A stretch of 6,207 nt of DNA from Betaproteobacteria bacterium. Lineage in GTDB: Bacteria; Pseudomonadota; Gammaproteobacteria; Burkholderiales; Burkholderiaceae_C. The notes under the pieces are model-generated. The model did no database searches, was not told the origin of the DNA, and worked only from the letters and a program-made list of their open reading frames with translations. The position numbers and the translations under genes are program-made. The stretch covers positions 1 to 6,207 of the forward strand of contig RGEP01000109.1 of NCBI GenBank assembly GCA_009918225.1, written 5' to 3'. Each line of letters opens with the position of its first letter. Position 1 is the stretch's first letter. Positions 1 to 5,464 of this stretch are shown one piece after another.

Positions 1-533
1 GCCAGCACCTGGGTGATCAGCCGGCCTTCGAAGCCGGCAACCTCGCCAAGTTGCTCACGCGCGTCAAGCGGGGCTTCATTCGGGTGGAAGCCGATGAGGT
101 GACCTATCCCGCCCACATCCTGCTTCGCTATGGCATCGAGCGCGCCTTGGTCGAGGGTGAAATCCAAGCCGATGACATCCCGGCCCTGTGGGACGAGCAG
201 ATGCGCGAGCTGCTGCACCTGGACACGCGCGGCAACTTCCGCGATGGTCCTTTGCAGGATGTGCACTGGCCCGAGGGCCTGTTCGGCTACTTCCCCTGCT
301 ACACCCTGGGCGCGATGTATGCCGCCCAGTGGTTCTCCGCCATGCGCCGTGAGATACCCGACCTGGATGCGCACATCACCCGCGGCGAGTTGTCACCGGT
401 CTTCAACTGGCTCAGAGAACGCATCTGGAGCCAAGGCAGCCGTTGGACCACCGACGAACTGTGCCGCCGTGCCAGCGGCGAGCCCCTGAACCCGGCGCAC
501 TTTCGGCGCCACTTGGAAAGCCGCTACCGGTGA
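1..533 (+). CDS. M32 family (Taq/Pfu-type) metallocarboxypeptidase, C-terminal part
   Basis: This reading frame is open from the left edge (first full codon at position 3) to a TGA at 531-533, giving 176 residues of a family whose members are usually near 500. M32 enzymes are cytoplasmic zinc carboxypeptidases that remove C-terminal residues from peptides. The HExxH zinc motif and the third zinc ligand lie upstream of the window, so catalytic competence cannot be judged. Identification rests on two family-typical blocks: IRVEADEVTY followed by HILLRYGIE (about 78-140), and LQDVHWPEGLFGYFPCYTLG (about 252-311) with the following AAQ. The C-terminus, with a WLRERIW helix and a short tail ending ESRYR, is normal for the family. 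The TTG at 51 is an internal codon, not the start. The downstream dioxygenase gene begins inside this stop codon, so the two are probably translationally coupled. Confidence 0.92.
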   Translation, partial: QHLGDQPAFEAGNLAKLLTRVKRGFIRVEADEVTYPAHILLRYGIERALVEGEIQADDIPALWDEQMRELLHLDTRGNFRDGPLQDVHWPEGLFGYFPCYTLGAMYAAQWFSAMRREIPDLDAHITRGELSPVFNWLRERIWSQGSRWTTDELCRRASGEPLNPAHFRRHLESRYR

Positions 534-1765
534 TGCCGTCCTGGGCATCGCTGTTGGGCAGGCTGGCGGGCTGGCGTCCGTTGTGGCCGGTTATCAACGA
601 AGAGCGCATCGGCTTGCTGTGCTTTGAAGCGGCACAGGCGGTGTCCTTGCTGTCCGCGGGTCAGCCGCTGCGTGCCGAGTTGTTCGGGCCAGGCGGCACA
701 CCGCTGGCCACCCTGGACCTCAGCGACAGCGCGTTGCGCCAGCATGGCCTGCGGGTGCATCGATACCAGCTGCAGGCCGGGCCACACGAGCTGCGCCTGC
801 AGTCTGGCCGTCTGCGCTGGCGGGTACGCTGGCAGGCCCCCACCTTGAGCCCTGGCCAAGCGCTTGTGGGGCAAGCGTGCACCCGGCATGGCACCCCGCT
901 GTTGTTCAGCGCGCCCTGCGATGCATCGCACTACCCCTACGAAGACGAATCCCTGCGGCCGTGGTTTGACCAGCCCGATGCCGCACAGCGGGTTCAAAGG
1001 CAGCTCGAGCAGGGATTGGTGGACGAGGCCACGGCTGCGCAATGGCTGCACTTCATCGAGCACGGGTATCTGGAGATCGAACAGGCTTTCGACCCGGCTT
1101 TGCTTGAACAGGTGAACACGCAAGTTGACCAAGCCGCGGCCGCCGGACATCAGGGCTATGTGATGGGCAGCAGCCAGCGTTTGGAGCAACTGCACCGGCC
1201 GGAAGGTCCCATGCGCCGCCTCTGGCTGCAACCGCATGCGCGCCGGATCGTGGAGGGCCTGTTCGGCTCGGGCACTGCCCGGCCCGCTCAGACCCTGGCC
1301 TTCTTGTATGGCAGTCAACAGGATGCGCACCAAGACACCATTCACCTCACGCCGTTTCCAGCAGGCTTCATGTGTGGTCTGTGGATCGCCCTGCAAGATG
1401 TGCAGCCCGGCAGTGGCGAATTGGTGGTGTACCCGGGTTCCCACCGCACCCCGCGCCTGCGCATGCACGAGCAGGGGTGCGCCAAGGTGGTGAACCAGGA
1501 TTGGAGCGAGTTCGGCCGCCGCATGGTGCCGGTGTGGGGGCAATGGGCCGCCGCACGCGAGCCGGTGGTCTACCGACCCAAGAAGGGTTCGGCGCTCATC
1601 TGGCACGAAAACCTGCTGCACGCTGGCAGCGCCCGCCAGTTCCCCGAGCTCACCCGCCGCTCGGTGGTCATCCACTACTACAACGACGACACCATCGCCT
1701 ACAGCGACTCCACCGGTGAACCCGCCATGGCCGCGACTCGCCAGGAGCTGGGCCTGGCAGGCTAA
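533..1765 (+). CDS. Phytanoyl-CoA dioxygenase (PhyH)-like Fe(II)/2-oxoglutarate oxygenase with N-terminal extension
   Basis: This 410-residue protein has a C-terminal PhyH-type double-stranded beta-helix domain from about residue 165 to 385. It opens with the usual block (WLHFIEHGYLEIEQAF). The expected iron ligands are present as H266-x-D268 (in AHQDTIHL) and H363 (in NLLHAGS), and R375 or R376 is placed to bind 2-oxoglutarate. The segment GELVVYPGSHRTPRL between them is typical of the family. Residues 1-about 130 are an extra region rich in predicted beta-strands that I cannot assign. The substrate is unknown: PhyH relatives hydroxylate lipids, small metabolites or peptides. The start at ATG 533 is chosen because it overlaps the upstream stop (TGATG). 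The frame is open further upstream to an ATG at 443, but that would overlap the peptidase by 90 bases and add residues with no family look. The gene ends 67 bases before the convergent gpmA remnant. Confidence 0.82.
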   Translation: MPSWASLLGRLAGWRPLWPVINEERIGLLCFEAAQAVSLLSAGQPLRAELFGPGGTPLATLDLSDSALRQHGLRVHRYQLQAGPHELRLQSGRLRWRVRWQAPTLSPGQALVGQACTRHGTPLLFSAPCDASHYPYEDESLRPWFDQPDAAQRVQRQLEQGLVDEATAAQWLHFIEHGYLEIEQAFDPALLEQVNTQVDQAAAAGHQGYVMGSSQRLEQLHRPEGPMRRLWLQPHARRIVEGLFGSGTARPAQTLAFLYGSQQDAHQDTIHLTPFPAGFMCGLWIALQDVQPGSGELVVYPGSHRTPRLRMHEQGCAKVVNQDWSEFGRRMVPVWGQWAAAREPVVYRPKKGSALIWHENLLHAGSARQFPELTRRSVVIHYYNDDTIAYSDSTGEPAMAATRQELGLAG

Positions 1766-1794
1766 AGGCCCTCAGGACGGAGCGCGGTGGCCAT

Positions 1795-1827
1795 CAGCCC
1801 TGGCCCATTGGGGCTGCACGGGGCCAG
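1795..1827. repeat. Overlapping inverted repeats between convergent genes, possible terminator
   Basis: Two mutually exclusive hairpins can form here. CAGCCC (1795-1800) can pair with GGGCTG (1811-1816), and CTGGCCC (1800-1806) can pair with GGGCCAG (1821-1827). They lie between the dioxygenase stop and the original gpmA stop, where a bidirectional terminator would be expected. Neither is followed by a T-run on either strand, so a role in intrinsic termination is only weakly supported. Confidence 0.3.
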
Positions 1828-1832
1828 CTGAC

Positions 1833-2454
1833 TCAAGCCGAAGGTGCAGCCGGCGGTGTCGTCTGGGCATCGCCCAGGTAGTAGCTGCGCAGGGGCTTGA
1901 GCGTTTCGTCGTCGAGTTCGTACACCAGCGGAATGCCGTTGGGAATGTTCACCCCCACGATGGCTTGGGCAGGGCAGCACGCGCGACACCGTGTCTTTCA
2001 GGCACTCGGTCAGTGGAACCTGCTCAGGTGCCAGGTGTGCGTAGCGCGGGTCGTGCCGTTGGCCACGGGGGTCTTCGGCGGTCAGAGAAGGCGGCGGGAC
2101 GTCGTAGCTGCGCCGCCAGATCAGCACCTGTTCATCCCCGTACTGCCGGGCCATGTCGGCCTTGTTCAAGCCTTGCAAGCCGCCGTAGTGGCGCTCATTG
2201 AGCCGCCAGTCGTGTTGCACCGGCAGCCAGGTGCGCTCCATGGCGTCCAGGCAATGCCACAGGGTCCAGATCGCCCGCTTGAGCACCGAGGTGTAGGCCA
2301 CATCAAAGTCGTAGCCCGCTTCCCGCAGCAATCGCCCGGCCTGTTGGGCCTGGGCCACGCCGGTGGGGGTCAGGGGCACATCTGTCCAGCCGGTGAATCG
2401 GTTCTCAAGGTTCCACGTCGATTCCCCGTGGCGGATCAGGACAAGCTTCTTCAT
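1833..2454 (-). pseudogene. gpmA: 2,3-bisphosphoglycerate-dependent phosphoglycerate mutase, internal deletion with frameshift
   Basis: An intact GpmA (about 250 residues) interconverts 3- and 2-phosphoglycerate in glycolysis through a phosphohistidine. The first 161 residues from ATG 2454 are excellent GpmA: LIRHGES with catalytic H9 and R8, NRFTGWTDV, SVLKRAIWTLW with R60, LNERHYGGLQGLNK with E87, and WRRSYD. After RVLP (about 1972) the frame becomes nonsense and would run to a TAG at 1762-1764, giving 230 residues. In another frame, from 1970, 45 genuine C-terminal residues reappear (GVNIPNGIPLVYEL, then LRSYYLGDAQ) and stop at TGA 1835-1833. By comparison with remembered E. coli GpmA, about 36 residues (roughly 107 bp) are missing between the two parts, including the AAHGNS segment with the second catalytic histidine. 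The predicted product should be inactive. A real pseudogene and an assembly error both remain possible. Confidence 0.88.
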
Positions 2455-2463
2455 CCAGGGAAT

Positions 2464-2469
2464 TTTATA
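2464..2469 (-). promoter_or_regulatory. Possible -10 element for gpmA
   Basis: On the minus strand TATAAA occupies 2469-2464, in an AT-rich island shared with the divergent rhodanese promoter. Its distance to the gpmA ATG at 2454 would place transcription start within a few bases of the start codon, giving a nearly leaderless mRNA. There is no Shine-Dalgarno sequence before this ATG. No clear -35 was seen. Confidence 0.3.
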
Positions 2470-2471
2470 AT
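2466..2471 (+). promoter_or_regulatory. -10 box of the rhodanese-grxC-secB-gpsA cluster
   Basis: A perfect TATAAT lies in the only AT-rich patch of the 44-base divergent intergenic region (2455-2498). The ATG of the rhodanese gene follows at 2499, which implies a leader of about 20 bases. The sequence 16-18 bases upstream (around 2442-2449, inside gpmA) does not resemble TTGACA well, so the -35 is weak or the promoter depends on other contacts. Confidence 0.55.
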
Positions 2472-2498
2472 CTGCGGTTTTTCGCGGACGCCCTCCTC

Positions 2499-2927
2499 AT
2501 GCTCGAATTTCTGATCGACAACATCGTGCTGGTCATGGCAGCGCTCACCTCCGGTGGCCTGTTGCTGTGGCCTGCCCTGCAGGGCGCACAAGGAGGAGGG
2601 CAAGCCGTCTCGGTGCCTGAGGCGGTGCGCCTCATCAACCGCGAGAAGGGCGTGCTCGTGGACATTCGCGACGCCGCGACCTACGCAGCTGGCCACGCAA
2701 CCGGATCGCGCCACGTGCCCCTGGACCAGCTGTCGCAGTCGCCCGTGCCCGCGGCGCTGCCCAGCAACAAGTCGCTGCCGGTGCTCTTGCTCTGCGACAG
2801 CGGCGTCAAGGCTTCCAAAGCCACCACCCTGCTGCGCAAGGGGGGCTACGAGCGTGCCTTCACGGTGCAAGGGGGCATGGCCGCCTGGCGCGAAGCCCAG
2901 ATGCCGGTCGACAAGACGGCCGCCTGA
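2499..2927 (+). CDS. Membrane-anchored single-domain rhodanese (YibN-like)
   Basis: This 142-residue protein has a hydrophobic N-terminal segment (about residues 5-27, NIVLVMAALTSGGLLLW) that should act as a membrane anchor. A rhodanese domain follows from about 37 to 136. Rhodaneses carry a persulfide on a loop cysteine and transfer sulfane sulfur to acceptors. Here the active cysteine is C99 in the loop CDSGVKAS, preceded by the LVDIRDAATYAAGHATGS block and followed by GMAAWREA, all typical. Length and architecture match E. coli YibN, which also sits directly before grxC and secB. It is the first gene of the plus-strand cluster, behind a TATAAT box. No Shine-Dalgarno sequence is visible before the ATG. 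The physiological sulfur acceptor is unknown; a link to the neighbouring glutaredoxin in thiol chemistry is an inference from position. Confidence 0.9.
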   Translation: MLEFLIDNIVLVMAALTSGGLLLWPALQGAQGGGQAVSVPEAVRLINREKGVLVDIRDAATYAAGHATGSRHVPLDQLSQSPVPAALPSNKSLPVLLLCDSGVKASKATTLLRKGGYERAFTVQGGMAAWREAQMPVDKTAA

Positions 2928-2933
2928 CCCTCA

Positions 2934-2956
2934 GGCCTGCAAAGTTTTCGCAGGCC
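2934..2956 (+). repeat. Perfect inverted repeat between rhodanese gene and grxC
   Basis: GGCCTGC (2934-2940) and GCAGGCC (2950-2956) form a 7-bp GC-rich stem with a 9-base loop, AAAGTTTTC. It starts 6 bases after the rhodanese stop codon. No T-run follows, so it is more likely a 3' mRNA-stabilising or processing hairpin than a strong terminator. Confidence 0.4.
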
Positions 2957-2959
2957 CGA

Positions 2960-2965
2960 CACAAT
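2960..2965 (+). promoter_or_regulatory. Possible -10 element for grxC
   Basis: CACAAT lies 25 bases before the grxC ATG, immediately after the intergenic hairpin. It would give a leader of about 20 bases. No recognisable -35 is present, so grxC may simply be transcribed from the rhodanese promoter. Confidence 0.25.
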
Positions 2966-2990
2966 TCGGCATCCAACTGCCGAGTTCCTT

Positions 2991-3254
2991 ATGCCCGCCG
3001 TCAAGATGTACACCACCCAGGTCTGCCCCTACTGCCAGCGGGCCAAGGCCCTGCTCAAGCAGCGCGGCGTGGAGGCGATCGAAGAAATTCGCATCGATCT
3101 GGACCCCGCCCAGCGCGAGCACATGATGAACATCACCGGCCGGCGCACGGTGCCGCAGATCTTCATCGGTGAGACCCATGTCGGCGGCTGCGACGACCTC
3201 GTGGCGCTGGACCAGCGCGGCGGCCTTGCGCCCCTGCTGGGCCAGGCCGCCTAA
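2991..3254 (+). CDS. grxC: Glutaredoxin 3
   Basis: This is an 87-residue dithiol glutaredoxin, the usual length for bacterial Grx3. It reduces protein disulfides and glutathione mixed disulfides in the cytoplasm using glutathione. The redox motif CPYC is at residues 12-15, preceded by VKMYTT. The glutathione-binding cis-proline motif TVP is at 53-55 and the GGCDDL motif at 65-70. All key residues are present. C67 in GGCDD matches the extra cysteine commonly seen in Grx3. The start at ATG 2991 gives the normal N-terminus; no good Shine-Dalgarno sequence is seen. The gene lies 63 bases after the rhodanese gene and 109 bases before secB, the same order as in E. coli. Confidence 0.96.
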   Translation: MPAVKMYTTQVCPYCQRAKALLKQRGVEAIEEIRIDLDPAQREHMMNITGRRTVPQIFIGETHVGGCDDLVALDQRGGLAPLLGQAA

Positions 3255-3271
3255 GGCGCCGCCCGCCGGCC

Positions 3272-3277
3272 CATAAT
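3272..3277 (+). promoter_or_regulatory. Possible -10 element for secB
   Basis: CATAAT is the only AT-rich hexamer in the GC-rich grxC-secB gap. Transcription would begin near 3284, right at the foot of the first leader hairpin, giving a 5' leader of about 80 bases. The upstream sequence (around 3249-3254) is not a good -35. Confidence 0.35.
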
Positions 3278-3286
3278 CCAACCCGT

Positions 3287-3351
3287 GGGCCGCGGCTGTT
3301 GCCGAGGCCCTCGACCCCGGCCGGCGCCTTGTTGCCGGCCGATTCCTTTTT
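3287..3351 (+). promoter_or_regulatory. Two-hairpin secB leader, possible attenuator
   Basis: Hairpin 1 pairs GGGCC (3287-3291) with GGCCC (3306-3310), then CGG (3293-3295) with CCG (3302-3304) across one G-A mismatch, with a 6-base loop. Hairpin 2 pairs CGGCCGGC (3318-3325) with GCCGGCCG (3334-3341), an uninterrupted 8-bp GC stem with an 8-base loop. It is followed by ATTCC and then TTTTT (3347-3351). Hairpin 2 plus the T-run resembles an imperfect intrinsic terminator 12 bases before the secB ATG. It could end grxC transcripts, attenuate secB, or structure the ribosome-binding region. It matches no riboswitch class that I recognise. Confidence 0.4.
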
Positions 3352-3363
3352 GAGAACCGCACC

Positions 3364-3834
3364 ATGTCCGACCAGAACCCCGACACCGGCGCTGCCGATG
3401 CCAACCCTGTGTTTCAAATTCAGCGCCTGTACCTGAAGGACTTGTCGCTGGAGCAGCCCAACTCGCCCCAGATCCTGGGCGAGGCCATCCAGCCCGAAGT
3501 GGACATCGCCTTGGCGGTGTCGGCCGAGCCGGTGGTGGAAGGCATCTTCGAGGTCTGTGTCACCGCCACGGTCACCGCCAAGTCGGGCGAGCGCACCGTG
3601 TTCCTGATCGAAGCCAAGCAGGCGGGCATCTTCGAGTTGCGCAACATCGCGGCCGACCAAATGCAGCTGATCCTGGGGGTGGCCTGCCCCACCATGGTCT
3701 ATCCCTACCTGCGGGCCATCGTCTCTGACGTCTGCACCCGCGCGGGCTTCCCGCCGGTGCTGTTGACCGAGGTGAACTTCCAGGCCATGTACGAAGCGCA
3801 GCAACAGCAGATGGCCGCGGGCCAAATCAACTGA
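3364..3834 (+). CDS. secB: Protein-export chaperone SecB
   Basis: SecB is a cytoplasmic homotetrameric chaperone that keeps precursor proteins unfolded and hands them to SecA at the SecYEG translocon. The product is 156 residues, essentially the E. coli length. Family blocks are in order: FQIQRLYLKDLSLEQPNSP (17-35), FLIEAKQAGIFELRN (80-94), and the long C-terminal block beginning LGVACPT (104-110) and continuing through AGFPPVLLTEVNFQAMYEAQ (127-146). The C-terminal tail is glutamine-rich (QQQQ at 146-149). The ATG at 3364 gives the standard acidic N-terminus, with only a weak GAGAA upstream. The gene is preceded by a structured leader and followed 61 bases later by gpsA, the conserved secB-gpsA pairing of proteobacteria. 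Confidence 0.98.
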   Translation: MSDQNPDTGAADANPVFQIQRLYLKDLSLEQPNSPQILGEAIQPEVDIALAVSAEPVVEGIFEVCVTATVTAKSGERTVFLIEAKQAGIFELRNIAADQMQLILGVACPTMVYPYLRAIVSDVCTRAGFPPVLLTEVNFQAMYEAQQQQMAAGQIN

Positions 3835-3895
3835 GGTCACGCGCCGGCCTGGAGCCTGATTCAGTCGGCCACCCCCTCAGAGCCCGCACGCGCCC

Positions 3896-4876
3896 ATGAA
3901 GATCTCGGTACTTGGAGCCGGCGCTTGGGGAACGGCTCTTTCCCTGCAAGCCGCGGCGCGGCACGACGTTCTGCTTTGGGCGCGCGATGCCCAGCAGGCC
4001 GGGCGCATGCAGCAGCACCGCTGCAACGAACGCTACCTGCCCGGCGTGCTGCTGCCGCCGGGCTTGGCCATCACCCACGACCTGAACGCGGCCCTGGCGC
4101 ATGCCGAGCAGGGCCTAGCCGTGGTGGGCACGCCCATGTCGGGCCTGCGCGACATGCTGCAAGCCCTGAAGCCGAGCACGCCCGTGCTGTGGTTGTGCAA
4201 AGGGCTGGAAGCGGGCTCGGGCCTGATCGGGCACGAATTGGCAGCCCAGGTGCGCCCTGGCGGGCGCAACGGCGTGCTGTCGGGCCCCAGTTTTGCCACC
4301 GAAGTGGCGCGTGCCCAGCCCACGGCCTTGGTGGCCGCCAGCCATGATCCCGCTGTGCTCGACCGCGCCGTGGCCGCGTTTCATGCCGACGCGCTGCGCA
4401 TCTACACCAGTGCCGACCCGGTGGGGGTAGAGGTGGGCGGCGCGGTCAAGAACGTCATGGCCATTGCCACCGGCGTGTGTGATGGCTTGGGCCTCGGGCT
4501 CAACGCCCGCGCGGCCCTGATCACGCGGGGCCTGGCCGAGATCACCCGCCTGGGCTTGGCCCTGGGCGCACGGGCAGAAACCTTTATGGGTCTGTCCGGC
4601 TTGGGCGACCTGGTGCTCACCGCCACGGGCGACCTGTCGCGCAACCGGCGCGTGGGCCTGGCCCTGGCGCGTGGGCAGCAGCCCGGTGACATCCTGGCTG
4701 AACTGGGACATGTCAGCGAGGGCGTGTACAGCGCCAAGACCATTGCGCAGCGGGCCCAAGCCCTGGGGGTGTCCATGCCCATCACGGATGCGGTGGTGGG
4801 TCTGCTCGAAGGTCGGCTGACGCCGGCTCAGGGTGTGCAGCATCTGTTGCAGCGCGAAGCCAAGCCTGAGGGCTGA
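3896..4876 (+). CDS. gpsA: NAD(P)-dependent glycerol-3-phosphate dehydrogenase
   Basis: GpsA reduces dihydroxyacetone phosphate to sn-glycerol 3-phosphate, the backbone precursor for phospholipids, in the cytoplasm. The protein has 326 residues (family about 330-340). The Rossmann-fold glycine motif GAGAWG is at residues 7-12. The CKGLE segment with K102 and the SGPSFATEV block (129-137) follow. The C-terminal domain carries catalytic K185 in GGAVKNVMAIATG, and then the GLSGLGDLVLT and SRNRRVG blocks (232-254), the latter with the substrate/cofactor-binding arginine region. No expected motif is missing. The ATG at 3896 places the glycine motif at the normal distance from the N-terminus; no strong Shine-Dalgarno sequence precedes it. 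It is the last gene of the plus-strand cluster. In E. coli cysE follows directly, whereas here a converging trmL lies 91 bases away. Confidence 0.97.
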   Translation: MKISVLGAGAWGTALSLQAAARHDVLLWARDAQQAGRMQQHRCNERYLPGVLLPPGLAITHDLNAALAHAEQGLAVVGTPMSGLRDMLQALKPSTPVLWLCKGLEAGSGLIGHELAAQVRPGGRNGVLSGPSFATEVARAQPTALVAASHDPAVLDRAVAAFHADALRIYTSADPVGVEVGGAVKNVMAIATGVCDGLGLGLNARAALITRGLAEITRLGLALGARAETFMGLSGLGDLVLTATGDLSRNRRVGLALARGQQPGDILAELGHVSEGVYSAKTIAQRAQALGVSMPITDAVVGLLEGRLTPAQGVQHLLQREAKPEG

Positions 4877-4955
4877 AGGAAGGCCAGGGCCAGGGCGGGC
4901 CGCATGGCTCAGCGGCTGCCGAAGCCTGCCGATGCGCAAGGGCGCACCCAGCCAC

Positions 4956-4979
4956 TACACCCCGCCGTTACACCCCGCC
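4956..4979. repeat. Short tandem repeat at the trmL 3' end
   Basis: TACACCCCGCC occurs at 4956-4966 and again at 4969-4979, a 13-base period. On the minus strand the second copy forms the last codons and stop of trmL (GGV then TAA), and the first lies just past it. It looks like a recent slippage duplication that created or duplicated the gene end. Confidence 0.5.
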
Positions 4980-5438
4980 CGCAAAGCCCAGCTGGCGCCA
5001 GCCCTCGTACACCGTCACCGCCACCGCATTGCTCAGGTTCAGGCTGCGCTGCCCCGGCCGCATGGGCAAACGGATGCGCTGCTGAGGCCCAAACTGCGCC
5101 GTGATGTCGGCGGGCAGGCCAGCCGTTTCGCATCCGAACACCATCCAGTCCCCTGCTTGCCACTGCACAGACGACAACAGCGTCTGGGCTTTGCTGCTCA
5201 GGGCGAAGCAGCGGGCCGGGTCGGGCCGCTGGGTTTGCAAGAAGGCGTCCCAAGAGGCGTGGCGCTGCACCCGCGCAGTCTCGTGGTAATCCAACCCGGC
5301 ACGGCGCAGCAGCTTGCTGTCCATCGAAAAGCCCAGGGGCTCAATGAGGTGCAGTTCGCAGCCGCTGTTGGCGGCCAGACGGATCACATTGCCGGTATTG
5401 GGCGGGATCTCGGGATGCACCAAAACGATGTTGAACAT
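4968..5438 (-). CDS. trmL: tRNA (cytidine/uridine-34 2'-O)-methyltransferase TrmL (SPOUT family)
   Basis: TrmL methylates the 2'-hydroxyl of the wobble nucleotide in tRNA-Leu isoacceptors, using S-adenosylmethionine. The 156-residue product matches the E. coli length (157). SPOUT motif 1 is HPEIPPNTGNVIR (8-20). Motif 2 is FGCETAGLP (101-109). Motif 3 spans about 122-145, starting IRLPM, with SLNLSNAVAV (132-141) forming the trefoil-knot SAM site. The frame is open far upstream, into comF, but the true start is ATG 5438, because MFNIVLVHPEIP is the family N-terminus and the upstream part is comF read in another frame. It lies 26 bases after comF on the same strand and probably shares its transcript. 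No Shine-Dalgarno sequence is present. It converges on gpsA. Confidence 0.96.
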   Translation of the reverse strand: MFNIVLVHPEIPPNTGNVIRLAANSGCELHLIEPLGFSMDSKLLRRAGLDYHETARVQRHASWDAFLQTQRPDPARCFALSSKAQTLLSSVQWQAGDWMVFGCETAGLPADITAQFGPQQRIRLPMRPGQRSLNLSNAVAVTVYEGWRQLGFAGGV

Positions 5439-5446
5439 GGCGGCGG

Positions 5447-5452
5447 ATTGTG
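5447..5452 (-). promoter_or_regulatory. Possible -10 element for trmL
   Basis: CACAAT on the minus strand (5452-5447) ends 8 bases before the trmL ATG at 5438. If used, the transcript would start within two or three bases of the ATG and be leaderless. No -35 is recognisable, so read-through from comF is an equally good explanation for trmL expression. Confidence 0.25.
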
Positions 5453-5464
5453 GGGCAAGCCGCC

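Noticed and set aside
443..532. Earlier ATG (443) as the start of the dioxygenase
   Set aside because: It would overlap the peptidase by about 90 bases with sequence typical of an out-of-frame read; ATG 533 overlaps the stop codon neatly.
524..1675. Long minus-strand open frame (383 codons) opposite the dioxygenase gene
   Set aside because: It mirrors a GC-rich real gene, has no family-like motifs, and the opposite strand carries clear PhyH iron ligands.
1972..2010. Programmed ribosomal frameshift to explain the two gpmA frames
   Set aside because: A frameshift would keep all coding sequence, but about 36 residues including the catalytic HGN segment are absent, and there is no slippery heptamer at the junction.
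1716..2514. Plus-strand open frames of 161 and 205 codons across the gpmA region
   Set aside because: They are antisense to clear GpmA sequence and contain no family features.
4877..4967. Terminator between the convergent gpsA and trmL genes
   Set aside because: The 91-base gap has repeated GGCCAGG elements, but I could not find a convincing stem followed by a T-run on either strand.
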